Assembly (NCBI GenBank): GCA_051892815.1
Contig: JBJFGP010000238.1
Span: forward strand, 1 to 32,782
Direction: 5' to 3'
DNA length: 32,782 bases
Source: JAXFQS01 sp051892815
GTDB lineage: Bacteria > Verrucomicrobiota > Kiritimatiellia > RFP12 > DVOR01
In this document: piece by piece, positions 23,337 through 30,904 of the stretch
Position numbering within the stretch: the first letter of the stretch is position 1
How the letters are laid out: every line of letters starts with the position of its first letter
Made by a program: the position numbers and the translations under genes
Notes under the pieces: model-generated
Seen by the model: the letters and a program-made list of their open reading frames with translations, nothing else
The model's database searches: none
Told to the model about the DNA's origin: nothing

Positions 23337-26300
23337 ATGGAGAATTCGACGGCACAAGACATTATGGTCCGGCTGACCGCGGCCCAGCCCTCGCTCAACG
23401 CCTTCGTGGCGTCCGTGCTGCGCGACGCGCCCGACGACGTCCCCGATGTCGTGCAGAACACCAACCTTGCCTTCATTCGCCGAATCGGCGACTTCGACCC
23501 CGAACGTCCCCTCCAGCCCTGCCTGATCGGCTTCGCCAAGATGCAAATCAAAGCTTACTGGACACGCCGCCAACGCGACCGCCTCGTATTCGGCAACGCC
23601 GCCCTCGACGCCCTAGCCGAAGCCTTCGAAGACCCCATCGCCGACCACTCCCCCCTGCTCGAACGCCTCAACCACTGCAAACGCCGTCTCGCCCCAGCCC
23701 TGCGCGAACTCCTGCTCCAGCGCTACCGCGACGGCCTCACCCCTCGCGAAATCGCACGCCGCACCCACACGACCTCCCGCCGCGTCCGCGACAACCTCAC
23801 CCACGCACGCCGAAAACTGGCCGACTGCCTCAAACGCCTTTGCCCCATGCCAACCCCCATGCTTCCCCCTCCAGCCCCCGCCGATACCCTCGCCAGCGAC
23901 CTCCTCGAAGCCCCCGACACCCCCCGCACGGCCAAACGCCTCCGCCGCGCACTCGACCGCGACCCCAACCTCGCCAGACACTACGCCGAACTCGCCCTCG
24001 TCCACCACCTCCTCCTGCCCCCGACCACCCAGCCCACCGCCAGAAAGCCCCGCGCCACCCCCATCCTCAAAGCCGCCATCCTCCCCCTCGCGGCAATCCT
24101 CTCCATCGCTGCGTTCGCCGCCACCATCCTCGAAACCATCCCCGAATCACCCCCGCCGGAAACCACCACCCTGCCCCCACTCCCCGAAGCCATTGCCCAG
24201 ATCGTCACCGAACAAAAGGAGTCCGCCATGAACCTCAAAAACCTCGCCGGCTGCGCCTCCGCCGCCCTGGTCGCAACAACCCTCCAACCCGCGGCGGGCG
24301 CCATCGTCCCGCTCGATTCCGACTACACCGCAGACGCCATCCCCTCACTCGCCACGACCACCTCCCTGGCCGCCTCCCTCCCCGCCGGAGGCCCTTGGTA
24401 TGTCGCCCCGGAAGGCAACGACACCGACTGCGACGGGCTAACCCGAGAGACCCCCTTCGCCACACTCGAACGCGCCCTTCTCGAAGCCAACGGCAACGGC
24501 AGCGGCATCATCTACCTCGCACCGGGAACCTATCGCCCAGCCACACCCGCGCCTATCGCCGGAGCCGAAGACACCGATACGACCGGGTTCGTCCTCACCA
24601 ACGCCATCGCCATCGTCGGGCTCGGCGACACCCCCGGCGAAACCATAGTTTCCAGAGGCTCGGGAAACCACCGACTCTTCTACCTCGGGCACGCCGAAGC
24701 ACGCCTCGAAAACCTTACCCTGACCGGCGGGATAGCACCCAATTCCATCGGCGGGAACCTGTTCATCGACTCCCAAGGCGGCACCGTCTCCAACTGCCGC
24801 CTGCTCGACGGCTACACCAGCGCCTGGAACTCCGGCGGAGGCAATGCCGCCCTCTATGCAGGCCGAATCACACGCTGCCTCGTCAGCGGCGGAAGGTGCA
24901 GCCCCGACACGCTCTCGGCAGGCCGCCGCGGCGGTTCGGCCATTTGGATGAAGGGCGGACAAGTCGACAACTCCCTCGTCACCGCCAACACCAACGGCTA
25001 CGCCCCCATCGTCTGCACCGGGGCCGGGACTGTCGGCAACTGCACCATTGCGGGCAATAGCGGAACCGCCTGCGCCGGCATTTATGTCGACTCGGCAGGT
25101 GCCCGCGTCGTCAACACCCTCATTGCCGGCAACACCACCTCTTCCGACGAAACCGGACACGGCCATGTCTGGCGCGCCTCGCAGGACTCCTATGCCTCGC
25201 TATTCTCCAGCTGCCTGAGCGAAGTCGACCTCAATGAAACCTGCCTTCAGGCCTCGGACCCTGGCTTTTCCGACGCCGCTTCGGGCGACTATTCCCTGAG
25301 CGTTGCCTCCCCGGCTCGGGATGCGGGGGAGACCTTCGACGCCGGTGACTGGGACCTATCCGGTGCGGCGCGCGTCTCCAACGGTCTGGTCGATATCGGG
25401 TGCTACGAGTTCGATGCTTCTCGGAAGAGCGTGGACTTTTCTCTTGACCGTCCGCAGGGGACTTTCCCGCTGACGGTGCGCTTCCAGGCGTTCGTATCCG
25501 GCGGGGAACTCGAAGGCACCGTTTTCTCGTGGGATTTCAACGGAGACGGGGAGGAGGAGCTTGTCCGCACGGGGGACAGCACGGCGGAGTGGACCTACAC
25601 GGAAGCCGGCGTCCACACCGTCACATTGAAGGCGGTCATCGGCGGGGAAGCCATCGAGCGGACGCGCTCCGAGTGCATCAAGACGGCTTCTCCCGTCATT
25701 TATGTCGATGCGGCGGCAACCGCTCCGCAGTCGCCCTACAGCACACCTGAGACCGCGCTTGGCTCCATTCCGGAGGCTCTGGAGGTGGCCGTCGACGGGT
25801 GCGAAATCCGCCTTCTGCCGGGGGTCTACCGGCAAACCGATCCTATCGGTGTCGTGAAAGCGGTCTGCCTCGCGGGGCAGAGCGAGAGTCCCGAACAGGT
25901 GGTTTTGACCAACACGGTCGCCGCCGGATGGAACCGTTATGACCAGAAGAATCTGCTGGTGGCGAACAAGGACGCGCTGGTCTGCAATCTACTTCTTGCC
26001 GGCGGCAGCAGTTTCGAGGGGAAGGCGGCGGCGGGGGTGCATATCAACGCCTCTGGCGGGACGGTTTCGAACTGTATCATCCGCGGCGCGGCGGCGACCC
26101 GGCTGATGAACACTTTTGCGGCGGGCGCGACCATTGAAAACGGGCTGCTGACCCACTCCGTCGTCGAGCGCTGCACCCTCGATCCGACCCAGAGCACGGG
26201 GTCGGGGCGCCGGGCGCAGGCCATAGCCGTCAGAGGCGGTGGGGCGGTGGAGAACTGCCTGGTGCGCGACTGCATCAACTCTTTCGGGAGCGCCGTCCTG

Positions 26301-26786
26301 GCTCAGGAAAGTGCACGGGTGCGTCACACGACCATTGTCCACTGCCAGGTCGCCTACGACCTCCGGAGCATCGGCAACGGGGTCAACCAGACCAACGCCT
26401 GCTACGGGCTCTCGGTGGAGGATAGCGCCAGGGCGGAGAATTGCGCCGTGTTCGACATCCACGCCATCGCCTACAACGAGACCGCCGCCGGTCCCGCGCC
26501 ATGGGGCATCTCCGGGGCGGGCACCCTTTCGGCCTGCGCCGCCGACGCCGAGGCGCCGGACCTAGCAACCAATTGCCTCGTGGGGTCGGCACCAGATGCC
26601 TTCGCAGATTACCACCAAGGGAACCTGCTCCCTCGTATCGGCGGGATCCTTTGGAACAAAGGAATCTCCGGGCCGGGCGACGCCGAAGGGGTCGACTTGG
26701 CGGGCAACCCCCGTCTGGTCGACAACGCCGTCGACATCGGCTGCTACGAACGCTTCGTCCCCCCAACCCTCATTCTCGTCCAATAG
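23337..26786 (+). CDS. Composite protein: ECF sigma factor, anti-sigma-like segment, membrane helix, beta-helix/PKD ectodomain
   Basis: One uninterrupted frame encodes 1149 residues. Residues about 20-83 are sigma region 2, similar to the Rhodopirellula/Verrucomicrobium ECF type (DVVQNTNLAFIRRI, then IGFAKMQIKAYWTRRQRDR). Residues about 110-167 are region 4 with a helix-turn-helix (RYRDGLTPREIARRTHTTSR). Residues 185-228 (RALDRDPNLARHYAELALVH) resemble the cytoplasmic start of PVC FecR-like anti-sigma proteins. A transmembrane helix lies at 243-264. M298 begins a second hydrophobic, signal-like stretch (to about 322). A right-handed beta-helix (about 353-693) carries NC ladder motifs such as VSNC and VGNC and ends in VDIGCYEF. 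A PKD domain (698-785) follows, then a second beta-helix (786-1149) ending VDIGCYER. Sigma plus cell-surface sensing is the inferred role. Separate products are possible; see the internal start. The GH5 gene follows 12 bases later. Confidence 0.75.
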   Translation: MENSTAQDIMVRLTAAQPSLNAFVASVLRDAPDDVPDVVQNTNLAFIRRIGDFDPERPLQPCLIGFAKMQIKAYWTRRQRDRLVFGNAALDALAEAFEDPIADHSPLLERLNHCKRRLAPALRELLLQRYRDGLTPREIARRTHTTSRRVRDNLTHARRKLADCLKRLCPMPTPMLPPPAPADTLASDLLEAPDTPRTAKRLRRALDRDPNLARHYAELALVHHLLLPPTTQPTARKPRATPILKAAILPLAAILSIAAFAATILETIPESPPPETTTLPPLPEAIAQIVTEQKESAMNLKNLAGCASAALVATTLQPAAGAIVPLDSDYTADAIPSLATTTSLAASLPAGGPWYVAPEGNDTDCDGLTRETPFATLERALLEANGNGSGIIYLAPGTYRPATPAPIAGAEDTDTTGFVLTNAIAIVGLGDTPGETIVSRGSGNHRLFYLGHAEARLENLTLTGGIAPNSIGGNLFIDSQGGTVSNCRLLDGYTSAWNSGGGNAALYAGRITRCLVSGGRCSPDTLSAGRRGGSAIWMKGGQVDNSLVTANTNGYAPIVCTGAGTVGNCTIAGNSGTACAGIYVDSAGARVVNTLIAGNTTSSDETGHGHVWRASQDSYASLFSSCLSEVDLNETCLQASDPGFSDAASGDYSLSVASPARDAGETFDAGDWDLSGAARVSNGLVDIGCYEFDASRKSVDFSLDRPQGTFPLTVRFQAFVSGGELEGTVFSWDFNGDGEEELVRTGDSTAEWTYTEAGVHTVTLKAVIGGEAIERTRSECIKTASPVIYVDAAATAPQSPYSTPETALGSIPEALEVAVDGCEIRLLPGVYRQTDPIGVVKAVCLAGQSESPEQVVLTNTVAAGWNRYDQKNLLVANKDALVCNLLLAGGSSFEGKAAAGVHINASGGTVSNCIIRGAAATRLMNTFAAGATIENGLLTHSVVERCTLDPTQSTGSGRRAQAIAVRGGGAVENCLVRDCINSFGSAVLAQESARVRHTTIVHCQVAYDLRSIGNGVNQTNACYGLSVEDSARAENCAVFDIHAIAYNETAAGPAPWGISGAGTLSACAADAEAPDLATNCLVGSAPDAFADYHQGNLLPRIGGILWNKGISGPGDAEGVDLAGNPRLVDNAVDIGCYERFVPPTLILVQ
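24216..24230 (+). promoter_or_regulatory. Strong internal ribosome binding site and start codon within the composite gene
   Basis: AAGGAG (24216-24221) is followed after six bases by ATG (24228-24230), in frame with the sigma-factor part. The codons just before the ATG are CAA AAG GAG TCC GCC, and none is a stop; a single base change would turn any of the first three into one. The residues after this ATG form a signal peptide-like sequence. Confidence 0.75.
24228..26786 (+). CDS. Possible separate product: secreted beta-helix/PKD protein from the internal start
   Basis: Starting at the internal ATG gives 852 residues. MNLKNLAGCASAALVATTLQ followed by PAAGA reads as a signal peptide with cleavage near residue 25. 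The rest is the beta-helix, PKD and beta-helix ectodomain described for the composite gene, with two C-terminal DIGCYE signatures common in large PVC surface proteins. The ribosome binding site is stronger than anything at the 23337 start. In this reading the upstream 297 codons would encode a sigma/anti-sigma protein whose own stop is missing. Both products could exist. Confidence 0.5.
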   Translation: MNLKNLAGCASAALVATTLQPAAGAIVPLDSDYTADAIPSLATTTSLAASLPAGGPWYVAPEGNDTDCDGLTRETPFATLERALLEANGNGSGIIYLAPGTYRPATPAPIAGAEDTDTTGFVLTNAIAIVGLGDTPGETIVSRGSGNHRLFYLGHAEARLENLTLTGGIAPNSIGGNLFIDSQGGTVSNCRLLDGYTSAWNSGGGNAALYAGRITRCLVSGGRCSPDTLSAGRRGGSAIWMKGGQVDNSLVTANTNGYAPIVCTGAGTVGNCTIAGNSGTACAGIYVDSAGARVVNTLIAGNTTSSDETGHGHVWRASQDSYASLFSSCLSEVDLNETCLQASDPGFSDAASGDYSLSVASPARDAGETFDAGDWDLSGAARVSNGLVDIGCYEFDASRKSVDFSLDRPQGTFPLTVRFQAFVSGGELEGTVFSWDFNGDGEEELVRTGDSTAEWTYTEAGVHTVTLKAVIGGEAIERTRSECIKTASPVIYVDAAATAPQSPYSTPETALGSIPEALEVAVDGCEIRLLPGVYRQTDPIGVVKAVCLAGQSESPEQVVLTNTVAAGWNRYDQKNLLVANKDALVCNLLLAGGSSFEGKAAAGVHINASGGTVSNCIIRGAAATRLMNTFAAGATIENGLLTHSVVERCTLDPTQSTGSGRRAQAIAVRGGGAVENCLVRDCINSFGSAVLAQESARVRHTTIVHCQVAYDLRSIGNGVNQTNACYGLSVEDSARAENCAVFDIHAIAYNETAAGPAPWGISGAGTLSACAADAEAPDLATNCLVGSAPDAFADYHQGNLLPRIGGILWNKGISGPGDAEGVDLAGNPRLVDNAVDIGCYERFVPPTLILVQ

Positions 26787-26798
26787 GAGCCAACCCCC

Positions 26799-29700
26799 AT
26801 GCTGAGACTCGCCCTCGCCGCCACCGCCCTGCTGAACTGGAGCGGAGGCCAGAACGCCACGCCCGAGAGCTTCGACATTTCGTCCGACGGACGCGGCGCA
26901 CTCGTCGCCGCCCAAGCGCCCTTCGACCTCTCGCCCTACGCCGGGAAAATCGTCGAACTCGCCATCGACGCCGAAGGCAAGGAAATCTCCCGCCCCCCGA
27001 AATCCTGGCTGGGCCTCAAGTTCATGTGCGTCTACACCGATCCCAAGAGCGGCAAGACCCACTACCCGGCCGCAAACGGACTCGTCGGAACCTTCCCAAG
27101 AAGACGCCTCTCGTTCAACCTCAACCTTCAGGGACTGGAACCGGGAGACACAATCGGAGCGACCCTCTTCGCCGGACTGCAAGGCTCCTCGGGAACCGTC
27201 CGCTTCTACCCCAAAAGCCTGAAAATCACCGCCAAAGAGAGCGAATTCCCCCTGTGGAACAAGGACGGCCTCGCCCGCTACTCCGGCCTGCCCAAAGGGC
27301 CGATGAGAGGCGTCATGCTCCCAGCCGGAGACTGCAAGGAAGACGACTTCCGCACCCTTCGGGACTGGGGCGCGAACCTGGCGCGCTACCAGATGATCCG
27401 GGGGTGGACGAAAATCAACGACAACCAGGATTTGCCCGAATTCGACCGCTGGCTGGACGGCCGCCTGACCCATCTGGAGCAACTTCTGGAGTGGGCCCGG
27501 CAGTACGGAATCGCCATCGTGGTAGACCTCCACGTCCCCCCAGGAGGCAAAGCAGCGTCCAAACAGTTTAACATGTTCAGCGACAAGACCTACGCAGACC
27601 ACTTCGTTGCAACTTGGCGCCGAATCGCGGCACGCCTGCGCGGCAGACCGGGCATCTTCGCCTATGATCTCATCAACGAACCTGTCCAGAACGATCCCTC
27701 CGCGCCGTACGACTACTGGAACCTTCAGTACCAAGCCGCCAAGGCGATTCGCGAGATTGACCCGAAGGCAACCCTTATCGTCGAAGCCAACCAGGGCAGC
27801 ACACCCTCCGCCTTCCGCTATTTGACCCCGCTGCCGATGGAGAATGTCATCTACCAGGTGCATGTCTACGACCCCATCGAGTACACGCATCAAGGCGTCC
27901 TGACCCCGCGGAAGCCTTTCGGCCAGTACGACGCCTACCCGACCCTGCAGTGGAATCGAGACTACCTCCGCCGGGCGCTCCAGCCAGTCCGGGAGTTCCA
28001 ACTCAAGTACCAGGCGCGGATTTACGCGGGCGAGTTTTCGGCGATTGCCTGGGCACCCGGGAGGGAAAACTATCTGCAGGACTGCATCCGTTTGTTCGAA
28101 GAATACGGTTGGGACTGGAGCTACCACGCCTTCCGGGAGTGGGAAGGATGGAGCGTGGAGCATGCCTTCACGCCGGAGGGGCGCTTTGCCAGGTCCGAGA
28201 CGCTGGCGAAGGCTGTCTTGACCGACGGTTTTAAGGGGAAATTCGACCGGGTGCTGGACACGGACGCGGCGGAGGGGAAGGTTCGGATGCCGTCGCCGGA
28301 CGAGCGCAATCCGCTCGGAATCCCGTCCACCAACCAGACGCTTTCGGTGACATTCGCCAGCGAGAGGGAGGCGCAGGAGGCGGTGCTGAGGATACTGCCG
28401 CTGCCGTCCGGGAAACGGGTTGCCTTCACGACGCGCTGGGACGACTCTGCGGTCGGGCACCGGGCACGCGCGGAGGTGTTTGCCAGGCTGGGGTTGCGGC
28501 CGACCTTTTTCCTCAACGGGGACAAGGAGTTTATGCAAAAGGACATGCCGCGCATCCGAGAATTAGGGGGGCGGTTTGGCAACCACACGGCTTCGCATCC
28601 CTTTCTGATGGAGTCGTCTGAAGGGGTTCAGTTTGCGGAGGTGATGGGCAATCGGATCTTCGTGGAGTGCCAGACGGACGAGCCGGTCAATTCGTTTGTG
28701 ATTCCGTTCAACTGGAATAGTCCCCTGGACCCGAAGCGGGCGGCATCGCTGGGGCGGATTCTGCTCGACACGGGGCATTATGTCTCTTCGGACTGGCCGA
28801 AGAAGGAGGTAGGGCAGGCTCCGTTCTGCTGGATGCCGGGGCAGACTTTCGGGGCTAACGACACGAATCCGGATGGGGAACTTTTCGCGAAAAACCTGGG
28901 CACCGCGCTTGGCGAGGCGACGCGCCATCCGGACTGGCCGAAGGTGACATTCGGGATCCATTCCTGGTGCAAGCCGGAGGGGCTGCTCCGGCAGGAGGCG
29001 TTCCTGAAGAAGGTCATCGGGACGCCCGGCTGGTGGCTGACTGACGACCGTTCGTACGGCGCCTACCGCTACGAGTTCTACCATTCGGCCGTCCGCGCGG
29101 AGGTCAAGGGGAAGGAGGCGATCTTTCACATCGAGCGGTTTGATCCGGCGCTGCTCGGGGAGTCGCCGGTGCTTTCGGTGCGCTTCAGCGCCAAGCCGCT
29201 GAGGGTGGCGCTCGGCGGAAGCGGATTGGCACTGGAGGCGGACGCCAACGGGTGCTACTCGCTGCCGTCGCCCTACGCCAAACGCCTGCCGAAGTCGATT
29301 GCCCTGAGCGGTGCGGACGCCGAGCAGGAGCAACCGGGCGTGACGCTCTCGATTGCGCCCGACGAGGCGAAGGGGGTGCTCTCCGTGGAACTCGCCAATG
29401 CCACCGGAAAGCCGATTTCGGACGCCATACTGGTGGTCAATCCTTCGCCCGCCTGGAGCCGCGGACGCATCGTCGAGAAGGCTCCGGAGCCAATCGACGG
29501 CGGGCGCCGGTGGCGCGTGCCGCTCGGCGCGCTTCGCCACGGACGCCTCCCCGCGGGCGAAGACCGTCTCTACTGTGCCGCGATCGACTATACGCTCGGG
29601 GGCGAGCGCTTCCGCCTCTACGCCCAGGTGAAGGTCAAAGGCGACCGGCTCCAGAAGGCTCCGTGCCCGAGAGATACGCTCCTTGTGCTCGGCCCCATTG

Positions 29701-30839
29701 ACAGGAATCGGTTCGACGAAAAGCAATGGATTGCCCTCTCTGGTAGTAATGAACCGCTCCCGAACCTTGGTACCGACATCGCCGAATGCTGGCGCTCCAT
29801 GGCCGACCCCAAGCGCGCCGAATTCTCCGCCGCCGCCTACATCCCCTGGTCGCCCCAAGTGCCGCAGGAGTTCAAGACCCGCGTCGGGAAACTCTGTGGC
29901 GAAGGGCGCGATGTCTTCCTCGCCGCGGTCGACTTCACCTGCCGCGAGGCGGGTCAGAAGACGCTCCTGATCAACCGCGACAAGTGGCAGGAGACCCTCT
30001 TCTACCTCAACGGAGAGCGCATCGCCGGCAAAGGCGGACGCTTCACCGTCAAGGTCCGGAAGGGCCGCAACCGCCTCATCCTCAGATGGTTCTGGTTCCA
30101 GCACTGGATACCCCAGAGCCTGCTCCTCTCAGTCTGCGAAAACGGCGATGTCGATAAAGCCGTCCCCTTCTCCCGGACGGCCGTCGAACCGCGCCAGGGC
30201 GCCTACGAATCCCCCGGACTCTCGGGCGAATTCACCAAACTCGGCGTCCCGAGACAACTCTTCTATAAAGGCGACCTCTCCGTCGAAGCCATTGTCTGCT
30301 CCATGGGCGACTGCCTGGCGAAAAACACCGCCCCGGATACACCCCGATTCACCCGCGAAGGAGATACCCTCCTCTGCGAATCCAACTGGACCCAAGCGCG
30401 CAACGGAGGCAAATTCTCCGCCCGGACGGTTTGGCGCCTCACCCCCCAAAGCGCCGAATGCCAGGGCGAAATAATCCCCGAAAAAGGGCTCCAGTGGAAA
30501 GGCGTCCTCGCCACCGCCCAACTCTTCTTCCCCGCCGAACTCCTGGCCGGCAAGCCCATCCGGATACTCCGGCAAGGCAAAGAGCCCGAAACCAGGATTA
30601 TGGCGAAAGAATACGCACCTTCCAACAACATTGCCAACTTCTCCGGCCTCGAACTCGAAGGCGGCTGGCGCCTCACCCTTGAGCACGCCGACATCCAGCA
30701 GATGTTCGACCGCCGCCAATGGAGACAGCAGACCTTCAATGTCAAAATCGTCCCCCGAGGAGCCGTCAGCTGGAACGGAACCGTCTCCAAAGGCGAGCCC
30801 CTCCGCTGGAGCTTCCGCCTCGAAAAAATCCCTCGGTGA
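26799..30839 (+). CDS. Secreted multi-enzyme protein: GH5-type glycosidase fused to a NodB/CE4-type polysaccharide deacetylase
   Basis: The protein has 1346 residues with a short signal peptide (MLRLALAATALLNWSGG). GGAG overlaps the end of the preceding gene and serves as ribosome binding site. A beta-domain (about 20-150) precedes a GH5 cellulase-like barrel (about 165-480) with VVDLHVPPGG, acid/base E294 in DLINEP, HVYDP near 355 and nucleophile E412 in AGEFS. Residues about 538-770 form a polysaccharide deacetylase-like domain: RWDDS with D548-D549, and GNHTASHP with metal ligands H596 and H600, followed by a C-terminal GIHSWCKPEG segment. About 500 residues of beta-rich sequence of unknown role follow. 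The likely role is backbone cleavage plus removal of acyl groups from a plant or host glycan; the substrate is not determinable. It is probably co-transcribed with the composite gene. Confidence 0.88.
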   Translation: MLRLALAATALLNWSGGQNATPESFDISSDGRGALVAAQAPFDLSPYAGKIVELAIDAEGKEISRPPKSWLGLKFMCVYTDPKSGKTHYPAANGLVGTFPRRRLSFNLNLQGLEPGDTIGATLFAGLQGSSGTVRFYPKSLKITAKESEFPLWNKDGLARYSGLPKGPMRGVMLPAGDCKEDDFRTLRDWGANLARYQMIRGWTKINDNQDLPEFDRWLDGRLTHLEQLLEWARQYGIAIVVDLHVPPGGKAASKQFNMFSDKTYADHFVATWRRIAARLRGRPGIFAYDLINEPVQNDPSAPYDYWNLQYQAAKAIREIDPKATLIVEANQGSTPSAFRYLTPLPMENVIYQVHVYDPIEYTHQGVLTPRKPFGQYDAYPTLQWNRDYLRRALQPVREFQLKYQARIYAGEFSAIAWAPGRENYLQDCIRLFEEYGWDWSYHAFREWEGWSVEHAFTPEGRFARSETLAKAVLTDGFKGKFDRVLDTDAAEGKVRMPSPDERNPLGIPSTNQTLSVTFASEREAQEAVLRILPLPSGKRVAFTTRWDDSAVGHRARAEVFARLGLRPTFFLNGDKEFMQKDMPRIRELGGRFGNHTASHPFLMESSEGVQFAEVMGNRIFVECQTDEPVNSFVIPFNWNSPLDPKRAASLGRILLDTGHYVSSDWPKKEVGQAPFCWMPGQTFGANDTNPDGELFAKNLGTALGEATRHPDWPKVTFGIHSWCKPEGLLRQEAFLKKVIGTPGWWLTDDRSYGAYRYEFYHSAVRAEVKGKEAIFHIERFDPALLGESPVLSVRFSAKPLRVALGGSGLALEADANGCYSLPSPYAKRLPKSIALSGADAEQEQPGVTLSIAPDEAKGVLSVELANATGKPISDAILVVNPSPAWSRGRIVEKAPEPIDGGRRWRVPLGALRHGRLPAGEDRLYCAAIDYTLGGERFRLYAQVKVKGDRLQKAPCPRDTLLVLGPIDRNRFDEKQWIALSGSNEPLPNLGTDIAECWRSMADPKRAEFSAAAYIPWSPQVPQEFKTRVGKLCGEGRDVFLAAVDFTCREAGQKTLLINRDKWQETLFYLNGERIAGKGGRFTVKVRKGRNRLILRWFWFQHWIPQSLLLSVCENGDVDKAVPFSRTAVEPRQGAYESPGLSGEFTKLGVPRQLFYKGDLSVEAIVCSMGDCLAKNTAPDTPRFTREGDTLLCESNWTQARNGGKFSARTVWRLTPQSAECQGEIIPEKGLQWKGVLATAQLFFPAELLAGKPIRILRQGKEPETRIMAKEYAPSNNIANFSGLELEGGWRLTLEHADIQQMFDRRQWRQQTFNVKIVPRGAVSWNGTVSKGEPLRWSFRLEKIPR

Positions 30840-30856
30840 AAACCATCGTTCCCGGC

Positions 30857-30885
30857 TTGACACACCCCTCCGTGCGTGCTATTCT
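30857..30885 (+). promoter_or_regulatory. Sigma-70-type promoter candidate for the GH127 gene
   Basis: A perfect TTGACA (30857-30862) and TATTCT (30880-30885) are exactly 17 bases apart. GGAAGG (30891-30896) precedes the ATG at 30905. This is the cleanest promoter in the window and makes the GH127 gene separately transcribed from the GH5-deacetylase gene. Confidence 0.7.
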
Positions 30886-30904
30886 AGCCCGGAAGGCATC
30901 ACTT

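Noticed and set aside
24205..24230. Assembly error as the simple explanation for the sigma/beta-helix fusion
   Set aside because: It cannot be excluded, but the frame is open with consistent codon use on both sides and no homopolymer at the junction beyond four A residues. I kept it as an alternative, not as the main call.
23330..25060. Overlapping arginine/proline-rich plus-strand frame inside the composite gene
   Set aside because: It is a shifted frame of C-rich coding sequence; the real frame has sigma-factor domains.
26562..30104. Long minus-strand open frames (658 and 513 codons) opposite the composite and GH5 genes
   Set aside because: They lie opposite genes with catalytic motifs and signal peptides, and they have no recognisable domain, ribosome binding site or promoter.
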